64,000 bases of DNA from Cyclobacteriaceae bacterium (GTDB lineage: Bacteria; Bacteroidota; Bacteroidia; Cytophagales; Cyclobacteriaceae), in the NCBI GenBank assembly GCA_028281285.1, contig JANQKF010000013.1, forward strand, positions 496,001 through 560,000, given 5' to 3'. Shown in pieces: positions 1 through 7,683 of the stretch; positions within the stretch are counted from its first letter, which is position 1; the number at the start of each line of letters is the position of its first letter. The translations under genes were made by a program, and so were the position numbers. A model generated the notes under the pieces. It saw nothing but the letters and a program-made list of their open reading frames with translations, made no database searches and was not told where the DNA came from.

Positions 1-448
1 AGCTCATAAAACCGGATTCAGCCTGAATTACAGCATCATACCCGACACGGTTGTCATGATTACCGTATCCTGTAATATGACCATAAATTAAGTCAGGTTT
101 GATTTGAACCAATGACTTGAAGTCCACACCCAGTTTTTTGTCATCACCCGGTTTATAGCTGGTGATCACTATATCAGCATCTATGACCAGGGATCTAAAT
201 TTCTCGAGATGATTTTTGTTTGTTAAATCGAGTTCTACTGATTTTTTACCCCAATTCACACATGAAAAATAGGAACTCACCTTCTTAGTGGTTTTCTCTC
301 CCCTGGCCAACCATGAGCGGGTAACATCGCCACCAATTCTGGGGTTTTCGATTTTTATTACCTCGGCTCCCAATTCGGCAAAAAACTGACCCACTGAGGG
401 GCCGGCAAGAACACTTGCCAATTCCAAAACTCTTATCTGATCAAACAT
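1..448 (-). CDS. CaiB/BaiF-type CoA transferase (family III), N-terminal part
   Basis: The gene runs off the left edge; the first 149 codons are visible from an ATG at 448. The protein opens with MFDQIRVLELASVLAGPSVG, followed by a segment ending in AEVIKIENP and a GGDVTRSW stretch. This is the conserved N-terminal nucleotide-binding half of family III CoA transferases. Further on it has DLIYGHITGYG and RVGYDAVIQAESGFMS; the Asp of GYD lies where the family has its catalytic aspartate (about residue 140). Such enzymes move CoA between acids such as formate/oxalate, carnitine/crotonobetaine or succinate/malate. The substrate cannot be told from this fragment and no partner gene is visible. The family assignment is firm. 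Confidence 0.9.
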   Translation of the reverse strand, partial: MFDQIRVLELASVLAGPSVGQFFAELGAEVIKIENPRIGGDVTRSWLARGEKTTKKVSSYFSCVNWGKKSVELDLTNKNHLEKFRSLVIDADIVITSYKPGDDKKLGVDFKSLVQIKPDLIYGHITGYGNHDNRVGYDAVIQAESGFMS

Positions 449-591
449 TTAGTACATTTATCGATTAAACCTATTTGCTTGTCAAGAATCGCATGAATAT
501 GGGATTCTTGTGAAAACTCATGGTCAAAATCATTTTTAATGAATGTTGGCTAGGGTTATGTCGTCTTTAAGGTGTTAAAGTTATGGGTATT

Positions 592-1023
592 ATGAAAACT
601 AAATTCTTTATGAAAAACTTGATTAAAGCAACAATGGTCATTGCACTGGTCGCCTTTATGGCTTCCTGTGCCGGGGGTCCGTCCACACCAGGAGGTGGGT
701 CGCCATCCCCAATAGATTACTCCACCTATCCTACATTGGGTGATGCCCTTAGAAGTGTTGGTGGATTGCAAGTCACTGGTTCATCACCAAATTTTCAGGT
801 GATGGTTAGAGGGGGGGCTGTAAACAGTATGAATTTGAATACGTTGCCTCTGTTCGTTGTTGACAATGTTCCAATTGGAACAAACTATGCAGATGCTGCA
901 TCAGTTGTTAACCCATCGGAAATTGCCTCAATTCGAGTGCTCAATGGAACAAGAGCAGTAACCCGATGGGGTAATGAGGGAAATGCCGGTGTAATTGAAA
1001 TTAAAACCAATAGAGTAAAGTAA
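592..1023 (+). CDS. Lipoprotein made of a SusC-like TonB plug domain (copy 1)
   Basis: This is a 143-residue protein if started at ATG 592; ATG 583 three codons upstream is also possible. It begins with a lipoprotein signal (hydrophobic stretch to FMASC). The rest resembles the plug domain of SusC-type TonB-dependent receptors: TLGDALRSVGGLQVTG, then QVMVRGG, then LPLFVVDNVPIGT, then a segment with SIRVLNGTRAVTRWG and GNAGVIEIKT. These correspond to the receptor plug pattern in which a VLKGASA-like turn precedes an aromatic-Gly and a GVI-IxT strand. No beta barrel, TonB box or carboxypeptidase-like domain is present. A close paralogue follows at 1180, and a hairpin terminator separates the two. 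The cellular role is unknown; binding to a TonB receptor or TonB protein is only a guess. Confidence 0.85.
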   Translation: MKTKFFMKNLIKATMVIALVAFMASCAGGPSTPGGGSPSPIDYSTYPTLGDALRSVGGLQVTGSSPNFQVMVRGGAVNSMNLNTLPLFVVDNVPIGTNYADAASVVNPSEIASIRVLNGTRAVTRWGNEGNAGVIEIKTNRVK

Positions 1024-1054
1024 TTTACTTCTAAACTATAACTACTAACTATGG

Positions 1055-1088
1055 CTGGCATTCTTAATCTAGAGAATGCCAGTTTTTT
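1055..1088 (+). terminator. Rho-independent terminator after the first plug lipoprotein
   Basis: A perfect 10-bp stem (CTGGCATTCT at 1055-1064 pairing with AGAATGCCAG at 1073-1082) encloses an 8-nt loop and is followed directly by six T residues. It lies 31 bp after the stop of the upstream lipoprotein, so the two paralogues are probably separate transcripts or only partly co-transcribed. Confidence 0.85.
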
Positions 1089-1179
1089 CGATTCATGTCG
1101 TTAAGTCCTGATTTAGATTGCTTTACAGAACGGTTATTACTAATTTTAATTATCTACCGCTGACAAACTATCTAAGCTT

Positions 1180-1602
1180 ATGAAAAAGCTAATCACAGGA
1201 ATATTGATTTTTTCCCTTGTGGTTATTGGGGGATCATGCAAAAACCAAGATCCCGGATACATCCAACAGCCCAATGATTTCACAAGATACACCACCTTGG
1301 TAGAAGCACTCAGAAGCATCGGAGGTTTGAGAATCACCGGTGGCAATACCCTTGTTGGAATAGAAAATATCACGATTCACACCCGAGGCGAAAGTACATT
1401 CGTTTTAAATACACAACCGTTGTTTGTAGTGAACAATGTACCTGTTGGAACAAATTATTCTGACGCCAATTCAATTGTGGATATGAAACAAGTGACTTCT
1501 ATTCGTGTGCTTACCGGAACACATGCCGTTACCCGTTGGGGTGAAGAAGGCAATCACGGTGTCATCTTGATTAAAATGAGGGAAGCAAAAGACGTAAAGT
1601 AG
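1180..1602 (+). CDS. Lipoprotein made of a SusC-like TonB plug domain (copy 2)
   Basis: This 140-residue paralogue of the preceding lipoprotein shares its order of motifs: TLVEALRSIGGLRITGG, TIHTRGE, QPLFVVNNVPVGTNYSDA, TSIRVLTGTHAVTRWG and GNHGVILIKM. The N-terminus MKKLITGILIFSLVVIGGSC is a lipoprotein signal. As in copy 1, only the plug is present and the protein ends soon after the last plug strand with a charged tail, so it is not a truncated receptor. The conserved core of the two proteins is far more similar than their signal peptides and linkers, which points to an old tandem duplication kept under selection. The function is unknown. Confidence 0.85.
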   Translation: MKKLITGILIFSLVVIGGSCKNQDPGYIQQPNDFTRYTTLVEALRSIGGLRITGGNTLVGIENITIHTRGESTFVLNTQPLFVVNNVPVGTNYSDANSIVDMKQVTSIRVLTGTHAVTRWGEEGNHGVILIKMREAKDVK

Positions 1603-1611
1603 AGCTACTAG

Positions 1612-2586
1612 CTACTTCGATCGATCAATTGTAAATTGTACTAGCTGTTCCAAAGAGTTTCTGAAATCCGACTCCGGAAGAGTGTAAAGAATTTCAACAG
1701 CCTTCTTGTGATAGTCACCCATTACTTTGACGGCATACTCAATCCCCCCTGATTTTTTTACGAAACTAATCACCTCTTGCACTTTTTTAGGCCTGTTGGA
1801 GTTGTTCTTCACTATCCTGATAATTCGTCTCTTCTCACTGTATGAAGCAGTGCTAAGTGCATAAATTAAGGGAAGGGTCATTTTCTTTTCTTTGATGTCA
1901 ATCCCCAATGGCTTGCCTATTTCTTCAGTTCCGTAATCAAAAAGATCATCCTTGATCTGAAATGCCATACCTACATTCAGTCCAAATTCCTTCATCTTCA
2001 GGATTGTATCCTTATCACATCCGGATGACGAAGCACCCATTGCGCAACAGGCTGCAATTAGGGAGGCTGTTTTTTGTCTGATCACCTCATAGTATAGTTC
2101 CTCGGTGATGTCCAGATTGCGTGCTTTGGCAATTTGAAGTAGCTCTCCTTCACTAATTTCTTTGACTGCTTCAGATCCAATCTTTAGCATATCAAAATCT
2201 TCATTATCAACTGCAAGAAGTAAGGCTCTAGTCAGCATATAGTCGCCAACCAAAACAGCAATCTTATTCTTCCAAAGCGCATTGATAGAAAAAAATCCTC
2301 TTCTATAATTGGAATCATCCACGACATCATCATGAACCAAACTGGCAGTATGCAATAGCTCAATAAAGGAGGCGGCACGATAAGTACGTTCTGAAATCTC
2401 ACCTGTTGTCCCGGCAGAGAGGAACACGAACATCGGACGCATTTGTTTACCCTTACGCTTTACAATGTAGCCCATGATCTGGTCCAGCAAGAATACTTTG
2501 CTCTTCATAAATGACCGGAATTTCTTTTCGAATTCCATCATTTCCGTGGCAATGGGGGCCTGAATATCCTTGAGTTGAAGCGCCAT
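1612..2586 (-). CDS. Polyprenyl diphosphate synthase (trans-prenyltransferase)
   Basis: The 324-residue protein is of normal length for the family. It carries both aspartate-rich motifs: DDVVD at residues 86-90 inside LVHDDVVDD, and KDDLFD at about 212-217 followed by GKPLGIDIKEKKMTLPLI. These bind Mg-diphosphate during head-to-tail condensation of isopentenyl diphosphate onto an allylic primer. The conserved GKQMRP near residue 46-51 and a GDYML segment also fit. In Bacteroidota this type usually makes the long side chain of menaquinone (octaprenyl or similar); product length cannot be read from the sequence. It is cytosolic. Its 3' end lies 10 bp from the stop of the convergent plug lipoprotein gene. 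Confidence 0.93.
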   Translation of the reverse strand: MALQLKDIQAPIATEMMEFEKKFRSFMKSKVFLLDQIMGYIVKRKGKQMRPMFVFLSAGTTGEISERTYRAASFIELLHTASLVHDDVVDDSNYRRGFFSINALWKNKIAVLVGDYMLTRALLLAVDNEDFDMLKIGSEAVKEISEGELLQIAKARNLDITEELYYEVIRQKTASLIAACCAMGASSSGCDKDTILKMKEFGLNVGMAFQIKDDLFDYGTEEIGKPLGIDIKEKKMTLPLIYALSTASYSEKRRIIRIVKNNSNRPKKVQEVISFVKKSGGIEYAVKVMGDYHKKAVEILYTLPESDFRNSLEQLVQFTIDRSK

Positions 2587-2665
2587 TCGTTAAGGTGCTA
2601 CAATTATAACAGGTTCACCTCCATTCCCAAAGGCATTGAAATTTTAAATTTATGCGAAAATAGTC

Positions 2666-3664
2666 CTAGTCAGAAGGCTTGGTATAGCTTCTTTTTTTTG
2701 AAGGCCTAAACCGTAGGAATAACTCGAAACCCAGGTAAGCATGATTTTGGGCACCTATGACTTCTTTCGTGAGATGATAATAGGTCATCTTGAAGGTTGC
2801 ATTCTCAGAATTGGCAGCCCAGCCTAGTCGCCAATGCCAAATCCAATTAAAAATCTCCTCGGTATGCGGACTTCTATCATTCCATATACTCCCCTGAATG
2901 GTCGTATTGTGAACCACATATTCCACACCAGTACCAATAAAAAAATAGTTGTGCCCTTCAAAGCGCGAACTTCCTTTACCAATAAGTGAATTCTTGAAGG
3001 CCGAATTGTTCAACGGACGAAGTTTACCAAAACGCAAGTCAAGCCCTTGATTGGTATTCAGAAATGCCGTGCCCATTTGTACTCTGGAATCGGTAACAAG
3101 ATCAATCGTTCTGGGAAGAAGTGAAAACTGCCGATTGTATTCAAACTTTATAGCGGCTATCAATTCATTCCTAATCTGAAATCCCCATCCTTTCGGATCC
3201 GGAAATCCAGCCCAACTATGATACCACTCCTGAAGTGCTTCTGCTCCTGACGCCCTCCCGATCACTCCCAGTTCGACTCCATAAGAATAGGCTCGATCCG
3301 GTTTTGGAAACTTTGTGACCTTCACCCCTGTAGTAAGCAATCCCGCATATGGTCTATCGAAATCAATTGGATCAGTCAATCCAAGGTTAGTAGGTGTAAA
3401 ATACTTTTGAATAAGGCTGAATTCAACGATCGATTTGACAGAATCACTTGGCTGTTTATTGAAAAAACTGCCAGGTGTTGGTACAAACCGATAGTAGATC
3501 AAGATTCCATTGGAGTAATAGTGATCGTTGTTCTTAAGAAGGTAAGCATCGTTTTCGGTGGCTATTGAAAATTCCTGATCTCTGTACGCTGTCTGTGCCA
3601 TTAAATTGGCACACATCACCAAAAGAAAAGCAAAGCTAAAAGAGGTCTTCAAATACTTAAACAT
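2666..3664 (-). CDS. LpxR-like outer-membrane lipid A deacylase (DUF2219 family)
   Basis: I place the start at ATG 3664 because this gives a clean signal peptide (MFKYLKTSFSFAFLLVMCAN, cut after MAQ). A longer frame to 3742 would run into the divergent gene. The mature protein begins with YRDQEFSIATENDAY and DHYYSNGILIYY, the typical opening of the DUF2219/LpxR family, where an Asn-Asp pair near the N-terminus belongs to the active site. The family forms 12-stranded outer-membrane barrels that remove the 3'-acyloxyacyl group of lipid A. DPIDFDRPYAGLL and the run of alternating hydrophobic strands also fit. The final FELFLRF strand is followed by a basic tail. Activity is inferred from the family; many Bacteroidota members are untested. 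Confidence 0.8.
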   Translation of the reverse strand: MFKYLKTSFSFAFLLVMCANLMAQTAYRDQEFSIATENDAYLLKNNDHYYSNGILIYYRFVPTPGSFFNKQPSDSVKSIVEFSLIQKYFTPTNLGLTDPIDFDRPYAGLLTTGVKVTKFPKPDRAYSYGVELGVIGRASGAEALQEWYHSWAGFPDPKGWGFQIRNELIAAIKFEYNRQFSLLPRTIDLVTDSRVQMGTAFLNTNQGLDLRFGKLRPLNNSAFKNSLIGKGSSRFEGHNYFFIGTGVEYVVHNTTIQGSIWNDRSPHTEEIFNWIWHWRLGWAANSENATFKMTYYHLTKEVIGAQNHAYLGFELFLRFRPSKKRSYTKPSD

Positions 3665-3726
3665 GATCAGCAATAAGGGCGCTAAGATTGTAAATATTTC
3701 TATTTTTAGCCATCTCTTTGTAGAAA

Positions 3727-4860
3727 ATGAGCAACGAACCAATCAAGTTATCTTCCGCCCTGGACCATCGAAAAAAAGATAGTTCTTATCGACAGTTGCC
3801 CATGCCGAAACCTGAACTAATTGACTTCTCTTCGAACGACTACCTGGGACTTTCCAGAGATAAAATACTCAAGCAAAAACTCCTGGACGAATACTCCAAA
3901 CCAAAATATAGTTTGGGAAGCACAGGCTCCCGGTTGTTGACGGGCAACTCAAAGCTGACTGAGGAGACTGAAGAGTATCTTTCTGGCCTATTCCAGTCTC
4001 CCAAGTCATTGATCTTCAGCTCGGGATACCTCGCCAATTTGGCATTTTTCTCTACAGTCCCGCAACGAGGCGATACAATAGTATACGATGAATTAAGTCA
4101 TGCCTGTATTAAAGATGGTTCCAGGCTTAGTCTGGCAAAAAAAACCAGCTTTCGCCACAACGACCTTGAACATCTTGAAGTCAAACTGAGAAGCCTTACA
4201 GGAAATGATGATGTATTTGTAGCGGTTGAGTCCATTTACTCAATGGACGGGGATTCCCCCGACATGAAAGCCTTAGTTGAACTCTGTAATCGGTATGAAG
4301 CAAAACTTGTAGTAGACGAGGCACATAGTACAGGCATACTCGGAACTAATGGTAATGGAATGATCTGCGAGCTCGATCTTCAGAATCAGGTCTATGCTCG
4401 CATTATGACATTTGGCAAGGCTCTAGGCTGTCATGGAGCTTGCATTTGTGGGTCAATAACACTTCATGACTATTTGGTAAATTTCGCCAGACCGTTCATT
4501 TACACCACAGCGCCAGGAGCATATGAATTATTGAATGTGACCTTCGCCTTAGATCATATTCAAGCCAATCCCAATCTCACAGAACGGCTACGAGAGAAGC
4601 AACAGCTGTTCCAGAAATCAGCACCTGATCATGGTTTGGTTCCAAGCAAAAGTGCGATCCAGGCCATTATAATTCCGGGAAATGATCGTGTGAAATCAAT
4701 AAGTAGAGAGCTCAACGTTGAAGGGTTTGATGTCCGGCCCATCCTCTCTCCTACGGTTCAATCTGGTTTTGAGCGACTTAGAATTTGCCTTCATACATTT
4801 AATTCAGATGAGGACATCCGTGCGCTTTGTAAGTCATTAAAGCATCACTTTTCATTATAA
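3727..4860 (+). CDS. Alpha-oxoamine synthase family enzyme, BioF-like (8-amino-7-oxononanoate synthase)
   Basis: The 377-residue PLP enzyme has the hallmarks of the alpha-oxoamine synthase family: DFSSNDYLGLS at about 33-43, GSTGSRLLTGN, ELSHACIKDG with H125 stacking on PLP, DEAHSTG at 197-203 with the PLP-binding Asp and His, and TFGKALG with K231 as the Schiff-base lysine. The family condenses an amino acid with an acyl-CoA and releases CO2. The SNDYLGL start and overall length match BioF (pimeloyl-CoA plus alanine) better than serine palmitoyltransferase. No other biotin gene is nearby; the next gene is an acyltransferase for phospholipids, so a lipid-related acyl condensation cannot be excluded. 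The start is 62 bp from the divergent LpxR-like start. Confidence 0.78.
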   Translation: MSNEPIKLSSALDHRKKDSSYRQLPMPKPELIDFSSNDYLGLSRDKILKQKLLDEYSKPKYSLGSTGSRLLTGNSKLTEETEEYLSGLFQSPKSLIFSSGYLANLAFFSTVPQRGDTIVYDELSHACIKDGSRLSLAKKTSFRHNDLEHLEVKLRSLTGNDDVFVAVESIYSMDGDSPDMKALVELCNRYEAKLVVDEAHSTGILGTNGNGMICELDLQNQVYARIMTFGKALGCHGACICGSITLHDYLVNFARPFIYTTAPGAYELLNVTFALDHIQANPNLTERLREKQQLFQKSAPDHGLVPSKSAIQAIIIPGNDRVKSISRELNVEGFDVRPILSPTVQSGFERLRICLHTFNSDEDIRALCKSLKHHFSL

Positions 4861-4910
4861 ACCAGCCTTAAAACTGCATTTCTTATATCTTTGAATTCCG
4901 AATTGTTCGA

Positions 4911-6614
4911 ATGAAGCCTACTGGCCCAGATTATGTAAAGAAAAGATATGATCAGGTATACCCTGGAGGCATTGACGAATGGCCAGTTGTCCACCTTTCC
5001 AAAAACAGGGAGAGTTTTGTCAAAGAGGTAGCCAAACACAGTTTTGACAAGATCAAATCCATCACACCCAGTAGAGCAGCTCTCATTGAAGAAATCGAGA
5101 ATACGCTTTTTCGTGAGAAGCTTAGAATTAAAAGAAACTCATGGGCCATTGACCCTCCGGATGAGGGTGATTTTCTAAAGTCGGTTGAGGCCAAGCTACT
5201 GGAAATCTCAAATCTCAAAGATGAATCGGTAATTGATGAAATGCTGGATTCGGTATTGAACGAGATGGTGTTCAGGTATGCAGATGAGATAGCCGGTAAC
5301 TTCAAAAAGTCCAGATACCGAATGGCAAGATCGATTGCCACCTTTGGCTTTGCAAGACTCCTAAACGCCTCTCGTGCACGGGGTTTTTGGTCGATCTTCA
5401 GTACAAAATACAGACTCCAGGATAAGATACATATAACCGGTGAAGTAGAACAGCTGAGAACGTTAACTCAGAAAGGTACCATCATTATGGTGCCCACCCA
5501 CTTCAGTAATCTCGACTCTATACTCATTGGGTGGGCCATTAGTATTTTAGGTCTACCTGCCTTCATCTATGGTGCTGGACTGAACCTATTTAATATCAAA
5601 ATCCTGGCCTATTTTATGAATAGTCTTGGTGCCTATCGTGTGGACAGAAGAAAAAAGAACCTGATCTATCTTGAAACGCTGAAGGCCTATTCCAGCAAAG
5701 CGATACAGAAAGGCTGTCACAGCCTGTTTTTTCCTGGGGGTACCCGGTCCAGGTCTGGTAAAATAGAAAAACGCTTAAAACTTGGTCTTCTAAGTACAGC
5801 CATTGAGGCTCAAAGAGTCAATTATCAAATGGGCAAAAAAGATGGGCTTCATAAAGTATTTATCGTGCCGGTTACAATCAATTACAACTTCGTCCTGGAG
5901 GCACCAAGTCTGATCAAACAATACCTACGCCTCAAGGGACAAGAGCGCTATTATGTCGAAAATGATGAATACTCGACTTCATACAAAATTGGAACCTTCC
6001 TATTGAAGTTCTTCACTAAAGGTTCGGACATATCTGTGTCTATTGGAAAGTGTATGGACGTGTTAGGCAACTATGTCAATGAAGATGGGAAGAGTTTTGA
6101 TAAGCATGGCAGAATAGTAAAAACAGAAGAGTATTTTACTCAGGATGGAAAAATAGTCTCCCATAATCAGCAGCGCGAGGATGAGTATACAAGAATGCTT
6201 AGTGATCGCATTGTTGAAGAATACCATAGAATCAATAAGGTCATGGCCAGTCACCTGGTAGCATTTACAGCGTTTCAAATGTTGCGCAAAAAATTTCAAA
6301 AGCTTGACTTGTATAATCTGCTAAGAATTCCGGACGAGGACCAAGTGATAGATTATGAAGAATTCAAAACTGTTTTTGAACGCCTGCTGAACAAGGTCTA
6401 TCGACTGAAGGAGGAGGGAAAACTGAATACGTCTCCATTTCTGAATCAAGAGGTAGATAAAATCATCCGTCATGGAATTACCAATGTAGGAATGTACCAC
6501 TCAAAACGCCCTTTGATCAGAAACAGGAAGGGTGGTATTGAGACTCAGGACATGAATCTCCTTTTTTATTATCATAACCGATTGTTGGGATATAACCTGG
6601 AGGAGCATGTCTAA
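4911..6614 (+). CDS. PlsB/PlsC-type glycerolipid acyltransferase
   Basis: The 567-residue protein contains the acyltransferase block: an HX4D motif (THFSNLD, H197 and D202), then an FPGGTRSRSG motif at 274-283 and VPVTINYNF further on. These are blocks I, III and IV of glycerophosphate acyltransferases. Long N- and C-terminal extensions make it closer in size to PlsB-like enzymes than to PlsC. The probable reaction is acyl transfer to glycerol-3-phosphate or lysophosphatidate at the inner membrane. It overlaps gpsA by 8 bp, which makes glycerol-3-phosphate, so the two genes form a phospholipid precursor pair with translational coupling. The acyl donor and the exact acceptor position are not readable from sequence. 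Confidence 0.85.
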   Translation: MKPTGPDYVKKRYDQVYPGGIDEWPVVHLSKNRESFVKEVAKHSFDKIKSITPSRAALIEEIENTLFREKLRIKRNSWAIDPPDEGDFLKSVEAKLLEISNLKDESVIDEMLDSVLNEMVFRYADEIAGNFKKSRYRMARSIATFGFARLLNASRARGFWSIFSTKYRLQDKIHITGEVEQLRTLTQKGTIIMVPTHFSNLDSILIGWAISILGLPAFIYGAGLNLFNIKILAYFMNSLGAYRVDRRKKNLIYLETLKAYSSKAIQKGCHSLFFPGGTRSRSGKIEKRLKLGLLSTAIEAQRVNYQMGKKDGLHKVFIVPVTINYNFVLEAPSLIKQYLRLKGQERYYVENDEYSTSYKIGTFLLKFFTKGSDISVSIGKCMDVLGNYVNEDGKSFDKHGRIVKTEEYFTQDGKIVSHNQQREDEYTRMLSDRIVEEYHRINKVMASHLVAFTAFQMLRKKFQKLDLYNLLRIPDEDQVIDYEEFKTVFERLLNKVYRLKEEGKLNTSPFLNQEVDKIIRHGITNVGMYHSKRPLIRNRKGGIETQDMNLLFYYHNRLLGYNLEEHV

Positions 6615-7632
6615 TCAAAAAGTAGGAGTAATCGGAGCCGGTAGCTTTGGAACTGCAGTGGCAAATATCCTTGCCAATAATTCAAATGTTCTTCTTTATG
6701 CCAGAAACCCTGATGTTGTTGAAGAAATAAGAAAGACAGGAACATCTGCCGGGCAAAAGGTTAATCCTCAAATCCATATCACAAATAGCCTGGAAGAAAT
6801 TGCACACAACTGCAATGTAATTTTTCCGGTAGTTCCCTCTGTTAATTTCCGGGAGATGATCACTCAACTGGCTCCCTACCTGCACCCTTACCATACTCTT
6901 ATCCATGGTACAAAAGGTCTCGATTTGAACGTTGAAGACACCCGCTCGGATATTAATCGACAAAACGTCAAAACGATGAGCGAGGTTATCAAAGAGGAGA
7001 GCGTTGTAGTAAGAGTCGGTTGTATGGCCGGTCCCAATATTGCAACAGAGTTGGCTGCAGGCCGACCGGCTGCCACTGTAATTGCCTCACCTTTTAACGA
7101 GGTGATCAATGAAGGCAAGCGGCTGCTAAGAAGTGATAATTTTCAGGTCTATGGAAATAGTGATTTAAAGGGAGTGGAACTCTGTGGAGTGTTGAAGAAC
7201 ATCATTGCCATAGCCGCTGGAATCGTTGCCGGACTAGAACTAGGAAAGAATGCGAAAGGGCTTTTAATCAGTCGTGGTTTGGTTGAAATGATCTATTTGG
7301 GCAGAGCCCTGGATGGTGAAATTTCTTCTTTCATTGGGCTTGCAGGTATAGGAGACTTAGTCACCACGGCCACGAGTACGTCTAGCCGCAATTTCACATG
7401 TGGCTACAAACTAGCCGAAGGTAAATCGCTCGACCAAGTGCTCCAAGAAATGGATGAGACTGCAGAAGGCGTCAACACCATTCGAATCATTAAACGCCTG
7501 GCAGATAGCCAAGGGCTCAAACCACTAATTACTGAAACTCTGTCAAAAGTTCTTTACGATAACATGTCTGCTAAGGACGCGGTCGATCTGTTAATGAGAT
7601 ATCCCGGAAATATTGATATCGATTTCTTGTAA
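6607..7632 (+). CDS. gpsA: NAD(P)-dependent glycerol-3-phosphate dehydrogenase
   Basis: The 341-residue protein starts with VGVIGAGSFGTAVANIL, the GxGxxG dinucleotide-binding motif at residues 10-15. It contains the GTKGL segment, CMAGPNIATELAAGRPAAT, and ELCGVLKNIIAIAAGI with the catalytic lysine. AGIGDLVTTATSTSSRNF is the C-terminal family signature. GpsA reduces dihydroxyacetone phosphate to sn-glycerol-3-phosphate for phospholipid synthesis in the cytosol. The start codon lies within the end of the upstream acyltransferase gene. The following outer-membrane protein gene continues in the same reading frame after the TAA stop. Confidence 0.96.
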   Translation: MSNQKVGVIGAGSFGTAVANILANNSNVLLYARNPDVVEEIRKTGTSAGQKVNPQIHITNSLEEIAHNCNVIFPVVPSVNFREMITQLAPYLHPYHTLIHGTKGLDLNVEDTRSDINRQNVKTMSEVIKEESVVVRVGCMAGPNIATELAAGRPAATVIASPFNEVINEGKRLLRSDNFQVYGNSDLKGVELCGVLKNIIAIAAGIVAGLELGKNAKGLLISRGLVEMIYLGRALDGEISSFIGLAGIGDLVTTATSTSSRNFTCGYKLAEGKSLDQVLQEMDETAEGVNTIRIIKRLADSQGLKPLITETLSKVLYDNMSAKDAVDLLMRYPGNIDIDFL

Positions 7633-7683
7633 TTCAACTCTCCTCTTCATTTATTATTTCTCGTTTTTCTACGTTATAAGGTT

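Noticed and set aside
583-1602. Broken TonB-dependent receptor genes
   Set aside because: Both have their own lipoprotein signals and natural ends, and no barrel remnants follow; two equal breakages are unlikely.
3727-4860. Sulfonolipid (capnine) synthase
   Set aside because: The SNDYLGLS start and short length fit BioF better; no other capnine gene is nearby. Kept only as an alternative.
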